Origin: CAZXEU01 sp964639665
GTDB taxonomy: Bacteria > Bacteroidota > Rhodothermia > Rhodothermales > Bin80
Length of the DNA: 37,117 nt
NCBI GenBank assembly: GCA_964639665.1
Contig: CAZXEU010000214.1
Location: 1 to 37,117, forward strand
Direction: 5' to 3'
Every line of letters begins with the position of its first letter. Positions within the stretch are counted from its first letter, which is position 1. Under the pieces are notes generated by a model, which was given only the letters and a program-made list of their open reading frames with translations, ran no database searches and was not told the DNA's origin. Positions 7,915-16,140 of the stretch are shown in pieces. The translations under genes were made by a program, and so were the position numbers.

Positions 7915-8922
7915 ATGGCCTGGCTGCATCCCGATTTTCTCTGGACTCTTGCTGTCGCCCCCACCGTTGCGGTGCTGTTTCTGCTGGCCGCTTGGCAGCG
8001 GGCACGGATCCGAAACCGATTCGGCTCATCTCACCTCGTTGCCCGCCTTGCAGCCTCGATAAGCCTCCGGCGCAGACGCTGGAAGGCGGCTGTTCTGGTG
8101 GCGGCTGCCTCTGCGCTAGGCCTGTCGCTGGCCGGGCCACAGGTCGGCACCCGTCTCAAGGAGATCAAGCGTGAGGGCGTGGACCTGGTAATCGCGCTGG
8201 ACGTCTCCATGTCCATGCTGGCGGAAGACGTCGCGCCGAACCGGCTCGAACGGGCCCGAAACGAGATCAAGAAGCTGCTCGGTGAGCTGCGCGGCGACCG
8301 CGTCGGAATCGTGATATTTGCGGGTGATGCCTTTCTGCAGTGTCCGCTCACGACGGACTACAGCGCCGTGCGGCTATTCCTGGACGTGGCCAATCCGGAC
8401 CTCTTGCCCACGCCCGGGACAGATTTCGGCGCGGCATTAAGGATGGCCATCCAGGCGTTCGATACTCCTCCTGAAAATGAAGAAGCACCTTCCCGCGCCT
8501 TGCTGATCGTATCAGACGGCGAAAACCACGTTGAAGACCTGGATTCTATCGTGCAGGAGGCCAGGAGACAAGGCATCGTGATCTTTGCAGCAGGCGTCGG
8601 CGAACCCTCCGGCGGTCCCATCCCGCTGTACCAGGGCACCCGACGTGTCGGCTACAAGCAGGATCTGGCCGGACAGATCGTCCATACGCGCCTTGAAGAG
8701 GAGAGCCTGAAATCGCTCGCCCAGGACGGAGCGTATTTCCAGATCATTCGTACGTCCAGTTCGCTGCCAAAAATAATCCCGGCACTCGATCGTTTGAACA
8801 GGGCCGAGTTCGGCGCCGAAGAGTTTGAGGAGTATGATAACAAGTACCAGTGGCCGCTCGCGGCGGCGCTGCTCTTGCTGTTTGCCGAGGCGATGATTCA
8901 CGACAGACGAAAACGACGCTGA
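7915..8922 (+). CDS. batB: BatB, vWA domain membrane protein
   Basis: A 335-residue paralogue of BatA with the same layout: membrane segments near residues 9-27 and 57-73, a vWA domain with the adhesion motif DVSMS (Asp96, Ser98, Ser100), the threonine in PTPGTDFGAAL and the aspartate in IVSDGENH, then a final membrane segment (about 311-327). It retains all metal-site residues, so both Bat vWA domains look functional. It begins 10 bp after batA and its TGA shares a base with the batC ATG, implying co-translation of BatB with its TPR partner. Confidence 0.93.
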   Translation: MAWLHPDFLWTLAVAPTVAVLFLLAAWQRARIRNRFGSSHLVARLAASISLRRRRWKAAVLVAAASALGLSLAGPQVGTRLKEIKREGVDLVIALDVSMSMLAEDVAPNRLERARNEIKKLLGELRGDRVGIVIFAGDAFLQCPLTTDYSAVRLFLDVANPDLLPTPGTDFGAALRMAIQAFDTPPENEEAPSRALLIVSDGENHVEDLDSIVQEARRQGIVIFAAGVGEPSGGPIPLYQGTRRVGYKQDLAGQIVHTRLEEESLKSLAQDGAYFQIIRTSSSLPKIIPALDRLNRAEFGAEEFEEYDNKYQWPLAAALLLLFAEAMIHDRRKRR

Positions 8923-9692
8923 TGCAACTGCTCACATTATGCGCATTTTTCCTTGGCGCACAGGTCATTCCGGGAACCGGCGGCGCCAGACAGGGGCGCG
9001 ATGGAAACGAACACTACAAGGACAGCCGCTTTGAGGAGGCGGCCGACGCCTTCGCAGGCGGCATTGAAACCTACGAAGACGGCAGGACGCCGGACAGGAC
9101 CTACTACGGGCTGCAGAACAACCTCGGTGCGGCGCTGTACCGGCAGCAGGAATTTGATGCCGCAAACGCGGCATTCTCCCGGGCCGCCGAGAATGCGCAA
9201 AGCGATCCCGACTACGCCCGCGCGGCCTACAACGCCGGCAATGCCGCTTTCCAGCGGCAGGACCTTGAGGCAGCCCTGGCCCATTACAAGAATGTGCTCC
9301 TTACCGATCCGGCCAACGAGGATGCGCGTTTCAACTATGAATTCGTGCGGCGTCAGCAGCAGGAGCAGCAGCAAAACCAGCAAGATCAGGAGCAGAATCA
9401 GGAGAACCAGCAAAACCAGGAACAGAACAGCCAGCAGCAGAACGAGGAGCAGCAAGACCAGGAGCAGCAACAAGACCAGGATGAGCAAGAGCAGAATCAA
9501 GAGCAGCAACAGAACCAGGAACAACAGCCGCAGCAGGAAGAGCAGCCGCAGCAAAGCGAGGCCCGCGAGGAAGAGTTGACTCAGGAGCAGGCCGAGCGCA
9601 TCCTGCAGGCTCTCGAGGATGAAGAACAGCAGTTGCTGCGAGAGATACAGAAGGTTGAGGGGCAGCCCCGGCGTGTTGCCAAGGATTGGTAG
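8922..9692 (+). CDS. batC: BatC, TPR protein with a long Q/E/N/D-rich tract
   Basis: Start set at the ATG at 8922, which overlaps the batB stop; the open frame further upstream is a shadow of batB. The 256-residue product has a short hydrophobic N-terminus (MQLLTLCAFFLGAQVIPG, probable signal peptide), TPR repeats at about 26-140 with typical helices (YNAGNAAFQRQDLEAALAHY), then a tract made almost only of Q, E, N and D (145-211), and a conserved-looking helical end (LTQEQAERILQALEDEEQQLLREIQK). TPR domains mediate protein contacts, here presumably with BatA/BatB. The acidic-polar linker is long and repetitive at DNA level (9354-9554), so its length may vary between strains. Confidence 0.9.
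   Translation: MQLLTLCAFFLGAQVIPGTGGARQGRDGNEHYKDSRFEEAADAFAGGIETYEDGRTPDRTYYGLQNNLGAALYRQQEFDAANAAFSRAAENAQSDPDYARAAYNAGNAAFQRQDLEAALAHYKNVLLTDPANEDARFNYEFVRRQQQEQQQNQQDQEQNQENQQNQEQNSQQQNEEQQDQEQQQDQDEQEQNQEQQQNQEQQPQQEEQPQQSEAREEELTQEQAERILQALEDEEQQLLREIQKVEGQPRRVAKDW
9354..9554. repeat. Low-complexity CAG/GAG/AAC-rich tract inside batC
   Basis: About 200 bp of imperfectly repeated CAG, GAG, AAC/AAT and GAC codons encoding residues 145-211 of BatC. There is no single fixed period; units of the type QEQ(N/D)Q recur. The reverse strand reads as a leucine-rich open frame, which is an artefact of the same composition. Slippage could change the tract length in steps of three without breaking the gene. 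Confidence 0.8.
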
Positions 9693-9696
9693 CCGC

Positions 9697-11544
9697 ATGC
9701 GCACAACGTTCTGCTTAGTCCTGGCCGCGCTGGCCCTTCTCTGGGATGCCGGAACGGCTCGTGCCCAAGAGGTGCAGGCTCTGGTCACCGAGACTACCGT
9801 AGGCGCAGAAGAACTGGTGCGGTTCACCATCGAGGTGCGGGGCGCAGAATTCGACCAGATCAGAATCCCGAGCCCTCCGGAGGCGGAGGGCCTAGCGCTT
9901 GTCCAGCGCAACCCGGCTACCCAGACCAGCATTTCCGTTACGGGCGCAACCGTGGTGCGCAGCATCGGATACAGCTGGAGGTACCAGCCCCTACGGGAAG
10001 GTACCGTCCGCATTCCCGCCGCCAGCGTGGAGATCGGTGATCTGACCTTCACCACGGAGCCCATTGAGCTGATGGTCGTACCGCAGGCCCAGCGGCCACA
10101 GGCGAGGCCACAGCCGAGGGGAGGCCTGCTCGATCCGTTTGGCCTGTCAGCCGAGGAACCCGCTGCCAGTGCTGTGGGAGAGCGCGATGTCTATATCCGC
10201 GCGCTGCCCAGCGCCAGAGAGGCCTTTCAGAATGAACAGGTGACCATTGACTACGAACTCCTATTCCGTGGCGATCTGCAGCCTCGCAACAGCAGGCTAG
10301 CGGATTCCTGGGATGCCGAAGGCTTCTGGCGGGAGGAGCTGGAGATAGAACCCCGCCCCGTGGCGCGCACGGAAGTGCAAAACGGAGTGCGCTATAACGT
10401 CATCCTGCTCAAGCGTGTAGCGGTTTTTCCTACACGGCAGGGTCCGCTGACGGTCGATCCCCTTCGGATCGAGACCGAAGTGATCGCGCCCAGACGGGCG
10501 GGAGATCCGTTCAGCCGGCCCTTCTTTTCGCTGCGCACACCGTTTCAACTCATTGAACGAGCTTCTCCCGAAGTACGCATCGAATCCATCGCGCTGCCTG
10601 CGGGAGCTCCTGATTCCTTCAACGGCGCCGTAGGCCAGTTCCGGCTCCAGGCCACCACGTCTCGCAACGAGGTTGAAATCGGAGAGCCCTTGCAGCTCAC
10701 CGTCAGCATAACCGGAGCCGGAAATCTGGCCATGCTGGAGAGGCCGCAGCTGTCTCTTCCCGGCGTATTCGAAGCCTACGATCCGGAGGTCGAGATGGCG
10801 ATTGCCCGGACCGGCAGCATCGTCAACGGCACCAAGACCTTCAAGTATCTCCTTGTGCCACGCTCCAACGGTGCGTTTTCCATAGCACCCATTGAGTTTG
10901 CCTACTTCGATCCGCGCAGCAATTCGTACCACACGCTTCGCTCCGAAAGCATGCCCGTGGCCGTCACCGGCGCGACGAGCGGCCCAATGGCCACAGGCAC
11001 CACGATTTCGGGGTTCCCCGTGGACGACATAACTACCACGATCGCTGCATCACCCTGGGTATCCCTCGACTCGAAACCCCTGCACCGGAAAGGGTGGCCG
11101 TATGCCTTTCTTGCCGTTCCGCTGCTGCTTCTGGGCCTGGTCTACGTGGCGCGGCAGAGAGCCACACGCCTGGCCCTGGATACGGCCTACGCCCGAAGCC
11201 AGCGCGCCCATCCTCTGGCCAGAAAGCACCTGAAGCAGGCCCGGACGATGCTTCGTGGCCAGAGCTCCCGCGCGTTTTATGAGGAGCTGGAACGCGCCGT
11301 TTTGGGTTTTGTCGGCAACCGCCTGAATATCCACGAACTGGGGATGACGCGGGCCCAGCTGGAGGCCGAACTAAAGACCGCGGGCATAACTGATGAAGTG
11401 TGCCGGCAGGTCCAGGCACTTCTCGCCACCTGTGACACAGGTCGGTTCCTGCCGGATCTGCCCGACCAGGACTCCATGGAACGAGCACTTGAGGACGCCA
11501 GCCGCCTGGTCGTGGTCCTTGATGCAGCCTTCCGGTCGCTCTAG
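9697..11544 (+). CDS. batD: BatD family protein
   Basis: A 615-residue exported protein. The ATG at 9697 opens a clear signal peptide (MRTTFCLVLAALALLWDAG, cleavage near TARAQ), so it is preferred over the frame's first ATG at 9619 inside batC. A large periplasmic region with repeated beta-sandwich-like segments follows (ALVTETTVGAEELVRFTIEV near the start is the BatD opening pattern), then one membrane segment at about 467-485 and a helical cytosolic tail with RAFYEELERAVLGFVGNRLNI. The tail resembles that of the smaller protein at 5941, suggesting the two are related components. It starts 4 bp after batC. Confidence 0.92.
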   Translation: MRTTFCLVLAALALLWDAGTARAQEVQALVTETTVGAEELVRFTIEVRGAEFDQIRIPSPPEAEGLALVQRNPATQTSISVTGATVVRSIGYSWRYQPLREGTVRIPAASVEIGDLTFTTEPIELMVVPQAQRPQARPQPRGGLLDPFGLSAEEPAASAVGERDVYIRALPSAREAFQNEQVTIDYELLFRGDLQPRNSRLADSWDAEGFWREELEIEPRPVARTEVQNGVRYNVILLKRVAVFPTRQGPLTVDPLRIETEVIAPRRAGDPFSRPFFSLRTPFQLIERASPEVRIESIALPAGAPDSFNGAVGQFRLQATTSRNEVEIGEPLQLTVSITGAGNLAMLERPQLSLPGVFEAYDPEVEMAIARTGSIVNGTKTFKYLLVPRSNGAFSIAPIEFAYFDPRSNSYHTLRSESMPVAVTGATSGPMATGTTISGFPVDDITTTIAASPWVSLDSKPLHRKGWPYAFLAVPLLLLGLVYVARQRATRLALDTAYARSQRAHPLARKHLKQARTMLRGQSSRAFYEELERAVLGFVGNRLNIHELGMTRAQLEAELKTAGITDEVCRQVQALLATCDTGRFLPDLPDQDSMERALEDASRLVVVLDAAFRSL

Positions 11545-11560
11545 GACACAAGGGGGCCAT

Positions 11561-12355
11561 ATGCGCAAGTGCTTACAGCCGCAGCGCCGATATATCCGGG
11601 CGACCACCGGCTTTACCACCTTGTCCCTGGTGGCCCTGCTGTGCTCGCTTCCGGTGAGCGGGCAAATCGCCGATGCTACCCGCCTGTTCGAGGAGGGCAA
11701 CCAGCTGTACATCCAGGGCGCCTATCTGGAAGCCGTGGCGCGATATGAGGAAGCCCAGACTTACGGCTATACCAGCGGCGCGCTGCTACTTAATGCGGGT
11801 AACGCCTACTACCGGCTGGATCAGCCGGGCCAGGCCCTGCGCTATTACGAAAAAGCTTATCGCCTCCTGGGAGAAGAGCCGCATCTCATGCACAATCTGC
11901 AGTTTGTCCGTGCCCAGGTGGCCTCCCCTTTTGCGGCCTTGCCCGTTCCCGTTTGGCAACAGTGGTGGCAGGCCGCTGTCGGAGCGCGAAGTCCCTGGCT
12001 GTACTTTGCGGCCGGCGCAGTCTTCTATCTGGCCTCGTGCCTGCTTTTCGCCCACAGAGCCTGGACACAGCGGCGAAGCCCCTGGCACCGGAGGGCACGT
12101 ACCGCAACGCTCGGCCTGGCCATAGTGCTTCTGGTGATGGCCTACGGGGGCTCTCTTGGCACTACCTCGGGCGCGGCTGCCGTCGTCATCGAGCCAACGG
12201 CAGAGCTGCGGGAAGACCCGAACGGACCCGTCATTCTCGATGTCGCTGAGGGCGTGAAGGTCGATATCCTTGGGTTACATGACGACGTTGCCGAAGTCCG
12301 GTTGCCCAACGGCGCGCGTGGATACGTGTCCCGTGAGGTCCTCGGAGAAATCTAG
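11561..12355 (+). CDS. batE: BatE, TPR and SH3-like membrane protein
   Basis: A 264-residue protein. The ATG at 11561 is preceded by AGGGGG with a 4-base spacer and opens a signal-like segment (about 12-35), so it is chosen over the longer frame from 11393, which lies inside batD. TPR repeats occupy about 37-115, followed by two membrane segments (about 144-164 and 182-200) and a C-terminal bacterial SH3-like domain (about 205-262, VVIEPTAELREDPNG to RGYVSREVLGEI). This TPR-TM-TM-SH3 layout is standard BatE. It is the last Bat gene; dnaX follows after 78 bp in the same direction. Confidence 0.92.
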   Translation: MRKCLQPQRRYIRATTGFTTLSLVALLCSLPVSGQIADATRLFEEGNQLYIQGAYLEAVARYEEAQTYGYTSGALLLNAGNAYYRLDQPGQALRYYEKAYRLLGEEPHLMHNLQFVRAQVASPFAALPVPVWQQWWQAAVGARSPWLYFAAGAVFYLASCLLFAHRAWTQRRSPWHRRARTATLGLAIVLLVMAYGGSLGTTSGAAAVVIEPTAELREDPNGPVILDVAEGVKVDILGLHDDVAEVRLPNGARGYVSREVLGEI

Positions 12356-12433
12356 GTCGATCTGGGCGCAAGGCGTGGAACACGTCCCGTGACGCCATGT
12401 AACTTGGACGCTACTCCTGGTACCGATTCCTAC

Positions 12434-14194
12434 ATGGCCAAACAGCGCTACCTCGTTACCGCCCGGAAGTACAGGCCAGCCCGGTTCCGGGAAATCGTGG
12501 CTCAGGAGCACGTAACGGAGACGCTACGAAATGCTCTCCGTCTTGACCGGCTGGCACATGCCTACCTGTTTTGCGGTCCGCGAGGCGTAGGCAAGACGAC
12601 GGCAGCGCGCATCCTTGCGAAGGCCATCAACTGCACCGAGCGCGACGAGGACACGGCAGAGCCGTGCCGTTCGTGTACTTCCTGCCGAGATTTCGAGTCG
12701 GGGCGCAGTCTGAGCATCTTCGAAATCGATGCGGCCTCCAACAACAAGGTGGAAGACGTCCGGGAACTTCGCGAGACGGTGCGTATCCCTCCGCAGGGCA
12801 GCCTGAAAAAGGTCTACATCATTGATGAAGTCCACATGCTCTCAAACGCGGCCTTCAATGCGCTGCTCAAGACGCTGGAGGAACCTCCGCCGCATGTGCT
12901 CTTCATCTTCGCCACGACAGAACCGCACAAGGTTTTGCCCACCATCCTGTCCCGGTGCCAGCGGTTCGATTTCCGGCGCATTCCACTGGCCGAAATAGTG
13001 AGCCGCCTGGAGGAGATCGGGCAGCAGGAAGGCATTACGGCCGACGAGGAATCCCTCCTGCTTATAGGTCGCAAGGGCGACGGCTCGTTGCGAGATGCGA
13101 TGTCTGCCTTTGATCAGGCTGTCGCCCTCTGTGGCACCACGCTGCAGTACAACAGCCTCGCCGAGGCCCTCCGCGTAATCGACATCGACCTCTATTTTGA
13201 GGCCACGACGCATGTTCTCGACCGCAACAGTGGCGGCATGCTGAAGCTCGTGGAGCGGATCGTACTCGACGGCCTGGACCTGCAGGAGTTTCTGGTAGGT
13301 CTTGCCGAACACCTGCGAAATCTCCTGGTCGCCCGCAGCCTTGGTGAGGCATCCCTGGTCGAGGCTGCAGCGGCCACGCGAACGCGTTACAATAGAGAGA
13401 GCGGTGCCTTTACAGAACCGCTGCTGCTCCGCCTTCTCATGATTGTGGATGAAGCGGCGGCCTCCATTTCACAGAGTGCCTATCCAAGGCTCAGGCTTGA
13501 GCTTGCCCTCATAAAGATGGCAAGTCTTACCAGCGCGCTCTCCCTTGCCAAGGCGATGAAGCAGCTTGACCGGCTGGAAGAGCTGGCGCGCGAAGGCAAG
13601 CTGGCCCCTGAATTGTTTGCGGCACCGCCTTCGTCGGTACCCAGGCGTGCGGCCGAGGCGGAGCGTGGCGAGCCCCCGTCCCGCGGACCGCAACCGGTGC
13701 CCGACGCTGCGAAAGTAGTTGCCGACCAGGGGTTGGGTGACCTGTTCGGCCAGGAGCCACGCGCTGAGCCGAAACCGCGCGCGGCATCCACGGAAGGCAA
13801 TGCCGCTGTCGCGGTGCGAACGGAGCCGCTGTCAGCACTCTGGCCACAGTTCAGAGGGCAAGTCGAAAAGAAACGCATCCACATTGGGCTCATGCTCGAC
13901 AATTCGGTCGTGCTGGAGGAATTGCAAGGAACGCTTCGCGTCGGCTTGCCTTCCCGGCACGCGGTCGAGGTTTTGGTAGGAGCAGAGCAATTCCTTCTCG
14001 AGGAGCTGAACGCCGCTTGCGGCAGGCGCCTACGCCGCATGGAGTTTGTCTACCGCGAAGAGCTGGCTGCAAGTGACAGCAGCGATGACATGTCGAGTGC
14101 GGAATCCCGCCGGGAAGAGCTGGAGAAGCAGCGTCAGGAGAACCCCGTCATTCGAAGCATCATAGAACAGTTTGGCGGCGAACTGGTTTGGTGA
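12434..14194 (+). CDS. dnaX: DNA polymerase III subunit gamma/tau
   Basis: Clamp-loader ATPase, 586 residues from the ATG at 12434 (MAKQRYLVTARKYRP is the conserved start; the in-frame ATG at 12389 adds unrelated residues). It shows Walker A GPRGVGKT (48-55), a zinc finger with Cys67, Cys78, Cys81 and Cys84, Walker B IIDEVH (Asp131, Glu132) and the SRC sensor motif (173-175). Domain III (about 220-370) is followed by a proline/alanine-rich linker and a C-terminal domain that ends in VIRSIIEQFGGELVW. I see no A-run frameshift site of the E. coli type, so probably only the full-length form is made. It heads the classical dnaX-ybaB-recR group. Confidence 0.96.
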   Translation: MAKQRYLVTARKYRPARFREIVAQEHVTETLRNALRLDRLAHAYLFCGPRGVGKTTAARILAKAINCTERDEDTAEPCRSCTSCRDFESGRSLSIFEIDAASNNKVEDVRELRETVRIPPQGSLKKVYIIDEVHMLSNAAFNALLKTLEEPPPHVLFIFATTEPHKVLPTILSRCQRFDFRRIPLAEIVSRLEEIGQQEGITADEESLLLIGRKGDGSLRDAMSAFDQAVALCGTTLQYNSLAEALRVIDIDLYFEATTHVLDRNSGGMLKLVERIVLDGLDLQEFLVGLAEHLRNLLVARSLGEASLVEAAAATRTRYNRESGAFTEPLLLRLLMIVDEAAASISQSAYPRLRLELALIKMASLTSALSLAKAMKQLDRLEELAREGKLAPELFAAPPSSVPRRAAEAERGEPPSRGPQPVPDAAKVVADQGLGDLFGQEPRAEPKPRAASTEGNAAVAVRTEPLSALWPQFRGQVEKKRIHIGLMLDNSVVLEELQGTLRVGLPSRHAVEVLVGAEQFLLEELNAACGRRLRRMEFVYREELAASDSSDDMSSAESRREELEKQRQENPVIRSIIEQFGGELVW

Positions 14195-14224
14195 ACAGGC
14201 GACGCACCGCATCCTGCTGAAGCA

Positions 14225-14575
14225 ATGAACCTCGGTGATCTCAAGGGCCTGAACATGGCCGAAATCGTGGGCAAGGTGGCCCAGATGCAGAAGAAGATGT
14301 CCGATGCCCAAGAGGCTGTCGGCAAGATCACGGTCGAGGCAGAGGCAGGGGGTGGCATGGTAAAGGTGACGGCAACGGGAGCGCAGCGTATCACAGCCAT
14401 TCGCATGGAGCCGGAAATCGTGGATCCGGACGACATGGAGATGCTGGAAGACCTCATCATTGCGGGCGTCAACAAGGCGCTGGAGGAGGCAGCGCGCGCC
14501 GCCAAGACGGAAATGCAGCACGCGGCGACGGACTTCTTGCCCCCGGGCATGGATCTGTCGAGTCTGGGAATATAG
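14225..14575 (+). CDS. YbaB/EbfC family nucleoid-associated protein
   Basis: A 116-residue protein beginning at the ATG at 14225, 30 bp after dnaX. It has the YbaB pattern: an N-terminal helix (AQMQKKMSDAQEAVGKITVE), the GGGMVKVTATGAQRITAIRM core and a C-terminal helix (VNKALEEAARAAKTEMQ). YbaB proteins dimerise and bind DNA, and are almost always encoded between dnaX and recR, as here, though an extra membrane-protein gene separates it from recR. The product is cytosolic. Confidence 0.95.
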   Translation: MNLGDLKGLNMAEIVGKVAQMQKKMSDAQEAVGKITVEAEAGGGMVKVTATGAQRITAIRMEPEIVDPDDMEMLEDLIIAGVNKALEEAARAAKTEMQHAATDFLPPGMDLSSLGI

Positions 14576-14784
14576 GACGCAACCGCAGTGGACGGTTTAC
14601 CTCGCATCGCCAGACCGCCTGGAGGATCCCGCCCCCGAGAGATGTTGTCTGCAGGCGGCCTTCTGTCTTCCGGAAACTGGAGACTTGTGCCCGCTTTGCC
14701 ACCCGAGGACGGCCCCGGCGATTGCCTCTTGCCGTTCCCGAGCCTACCCGTTCAAACGTATAGTTCAGGCCGCTAGTAACCCTA

Positions 14785-15246
14785 ATGCCCCGAGCTGCAC
14801 GTCGTGTCAAGCATCGCTGGAGCAGGCAGCGCAGCCTGCGGTGGCTGCGAAATTTCGGCAAGGCTGCCCGGACCGGAAGGCGCAGTTGGCCCTGGACTCT
14901 GGCACTCTTTGCAGCGCTTGTGATCTTTCTCTTTGTCCTGGAGCTGAGGATATGGGAAGCAGAGCCGGCTTCCCTGGCGAGCGCATTTAGGGGCCTATTC
15001 CTGAACCCTGTCTTCTGGATGATTCTCGTATTCGACGCATGGCACGGGTACATGGTACTGGTTCCCGACCGAAATTTTCTGCGCGCCTACATGAGCAACC
15101 GGGAGCGGCTTTGCCCCGATCCCGACGTCGAAGCGGAAGCGCAACGCATGTTTGAGGACTTTCGAGCCCAGAGTCGGCGGCCATTGAAGCTCGAACACCT
15201 GCCGCCCATTGTATCCGCAGTCTCCGAGACGGTAGCCGCTAGCTGA
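14785..15246 (+). CDS. Unrecognised two-TM membrane protein between ybaB and recR
   Basis: A 153-residue protein I cannot assign to a family. The first ~33 residues are strongly basic (RRVKHRWSRQRSLRWLR), followed by two membrane segments (about 36-55 and 70-93) and a cytosolic tail with acidic and aromatic residues. Positive charges before the first segment predict the N-terminus inside. Codon use is like that of the neighbouring genes, and no better reading frame covers this interval, so I take it as real. It lies between ybaB and recR, but with 209 bp before and 282 bp after it, so it may have its own promoter. Confidence 0.7.
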   Translation: MPRAARRVKHRWSRQRSLRWLRNFGKAARTGRRSWPWTLALFAALVIFLFVLELRIWEAEPASLASAFRGLFLNPVFWMILVFDAWHGYMVLVPDRNFLRAYMSNRERLCPDPDVEAEAQRMFEDFRAQSRRPLKLEHLPPIVSAVSETVAAS

Positions 15247-15528
15247 TTTTTTGCCCAACAAGTATCAGGCCTGTGCGACCAGGCTGCCGAACACCATGAA
15301 CCGAGACGCGCCTACCTGTCATGCCTGTTGCAATGCATGGTCGTCCGGAAATCGTGTTGCTCTCTACCGGCTGCCATGGCAAGAACCGGGACCGCCACGC
15401 AGCCCAGTGCCTCTTGACGGCGGAGACGTAGCGGGTGTGCCAGCGGCGATATGCGCGAGCAACCTCCGCCCGCAAGAACTGCCATGCGAACCCGGATAGC
15501 ATAGCTCCGACTAGAACCTGCCCGATCC
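15247..15528. other. Non-coding gap before recR
   Basis: These 282 bases carry no convincing gene. Short open frames exist on both strands but have no recognisable content, and the minus-strand one runs across the recR start. A T-run (TTTTTT) lies right at the end of the membrane-protein gene but has no stable hairpin before it. I looked for an SRP RNA core, common beside dnaX/recR, and did not see it. The recR promoter probably lies here. Confidence 0.5.
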
Positions 15529-16140
15529 ATGCATTTCTCTTCGGAATCCGTCGAATCACTCGTCGAGCAGTTCACGCGGCTCCCCACCATCGGCAGAAAA
15601 ACGGCGCAGCGACTGGCCGCATTCGTGCTGAAGATGCCCAGAGCAGACGTCGAAGCCCTGGCAAATGCCCTTATTGCGGTCAAGAGCCGGGTCAAGTACT
15701 GCCCTGTGTGCCAGGACGTGACGGACTGCATTCCCTGTACGCTCTGCCGCTCCGACAAGCGCGATCACTCCACAATCTGCGTCGTGGAGGAGTCCAGTGA
15801 TGTGGCGGCGCTCGAGCGCACGGGCGAATACAAGGGCGCCTATCACGTGCTGGGCGGGGTCATTTCTCCGCTGGATGGCATTGGACCGGACGACCTGAAG
15901 GTCAGAGAGCTCGTCCAGCGTGTGGCGCCCTCGGATGAAGGCCATGCCGTGCAGGAAATCATCCTGGCTGTGAATCCGACGGTGGAGGGCGACACGACGG
16001 CCTACTACCTTTCGCAGCTGCTCGCTCCTTTTGAGGTCAGGGTGACGCGTCTGGCACGCGGCCTGCCCATAGGGGGCGACCTCAAGTATGCGGATGAGGC
16101 GACATTGTCACGTGCCTTGGCAGGCCGTGGGAATGTCTAG
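15529..16140 (+). CDS. recR: Recombination mediator protein RecR
   Basis: A 203-residue protein of the RecFOR pathway that helps load RecA on gapped DNA. It has an N-terminal helix-hairpin-helix region (LPTIGRKTAQRLA, about 18-30), a four-cysteine zinc motif (Cys58, Cys61, Cys70, Cys73) and a Toprim domain starting ICVVEESSDVAALE (Glu87), with the conserved end PIGGDLKYADEATLSRAL. Length is normal. Its TAG stop overlaps the stop of the convergent symporter gene within the four-base palindrome CTAG. Confidence 0.96.
   Translation: MHFSSESVESLVEQFTRLPTIGRKTAQRLAAFVLKMPRADVEALANALIAVKSRVKYCPVCQDVTDCIPCTLCRSDKRDHSTICVVEESSDVAALERTGEYKGAYHVLGGVISPLDGIGPDDLKVRELVQRVAPSDEGHAVQEIILAVNPTVEGDTTAYYLSQLLAPFEVRVTRLARGLPIGGDLKYADEATLSRALAGRGNV

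Noticed and set aside
8937..10064. Minus-strand frame with a long leucine run opposite batC/batD
   Set aside because: The leucines come from reading the CAG/GAG tract of batC in reverse. No gene is supported.
12434..14194. Programmed frameshift in dnaX
   Set aside because: No run of A or similar slippery heptamer before a hairpin was seen, so a short gamma form is not supported.
14576..15528. SRP RNA expected near dnaX/recR
   Set aside because: I looked for the conserved core around GGAAG and the tetraloop in both gaps and did not find it.
14469..15559. Minus-strand frames across the ybaB-recR gap (14469-15053 and 15239-15559)
   Set aside because: They overlap ybaB, the two-TM protein or the recR start and show no family features.
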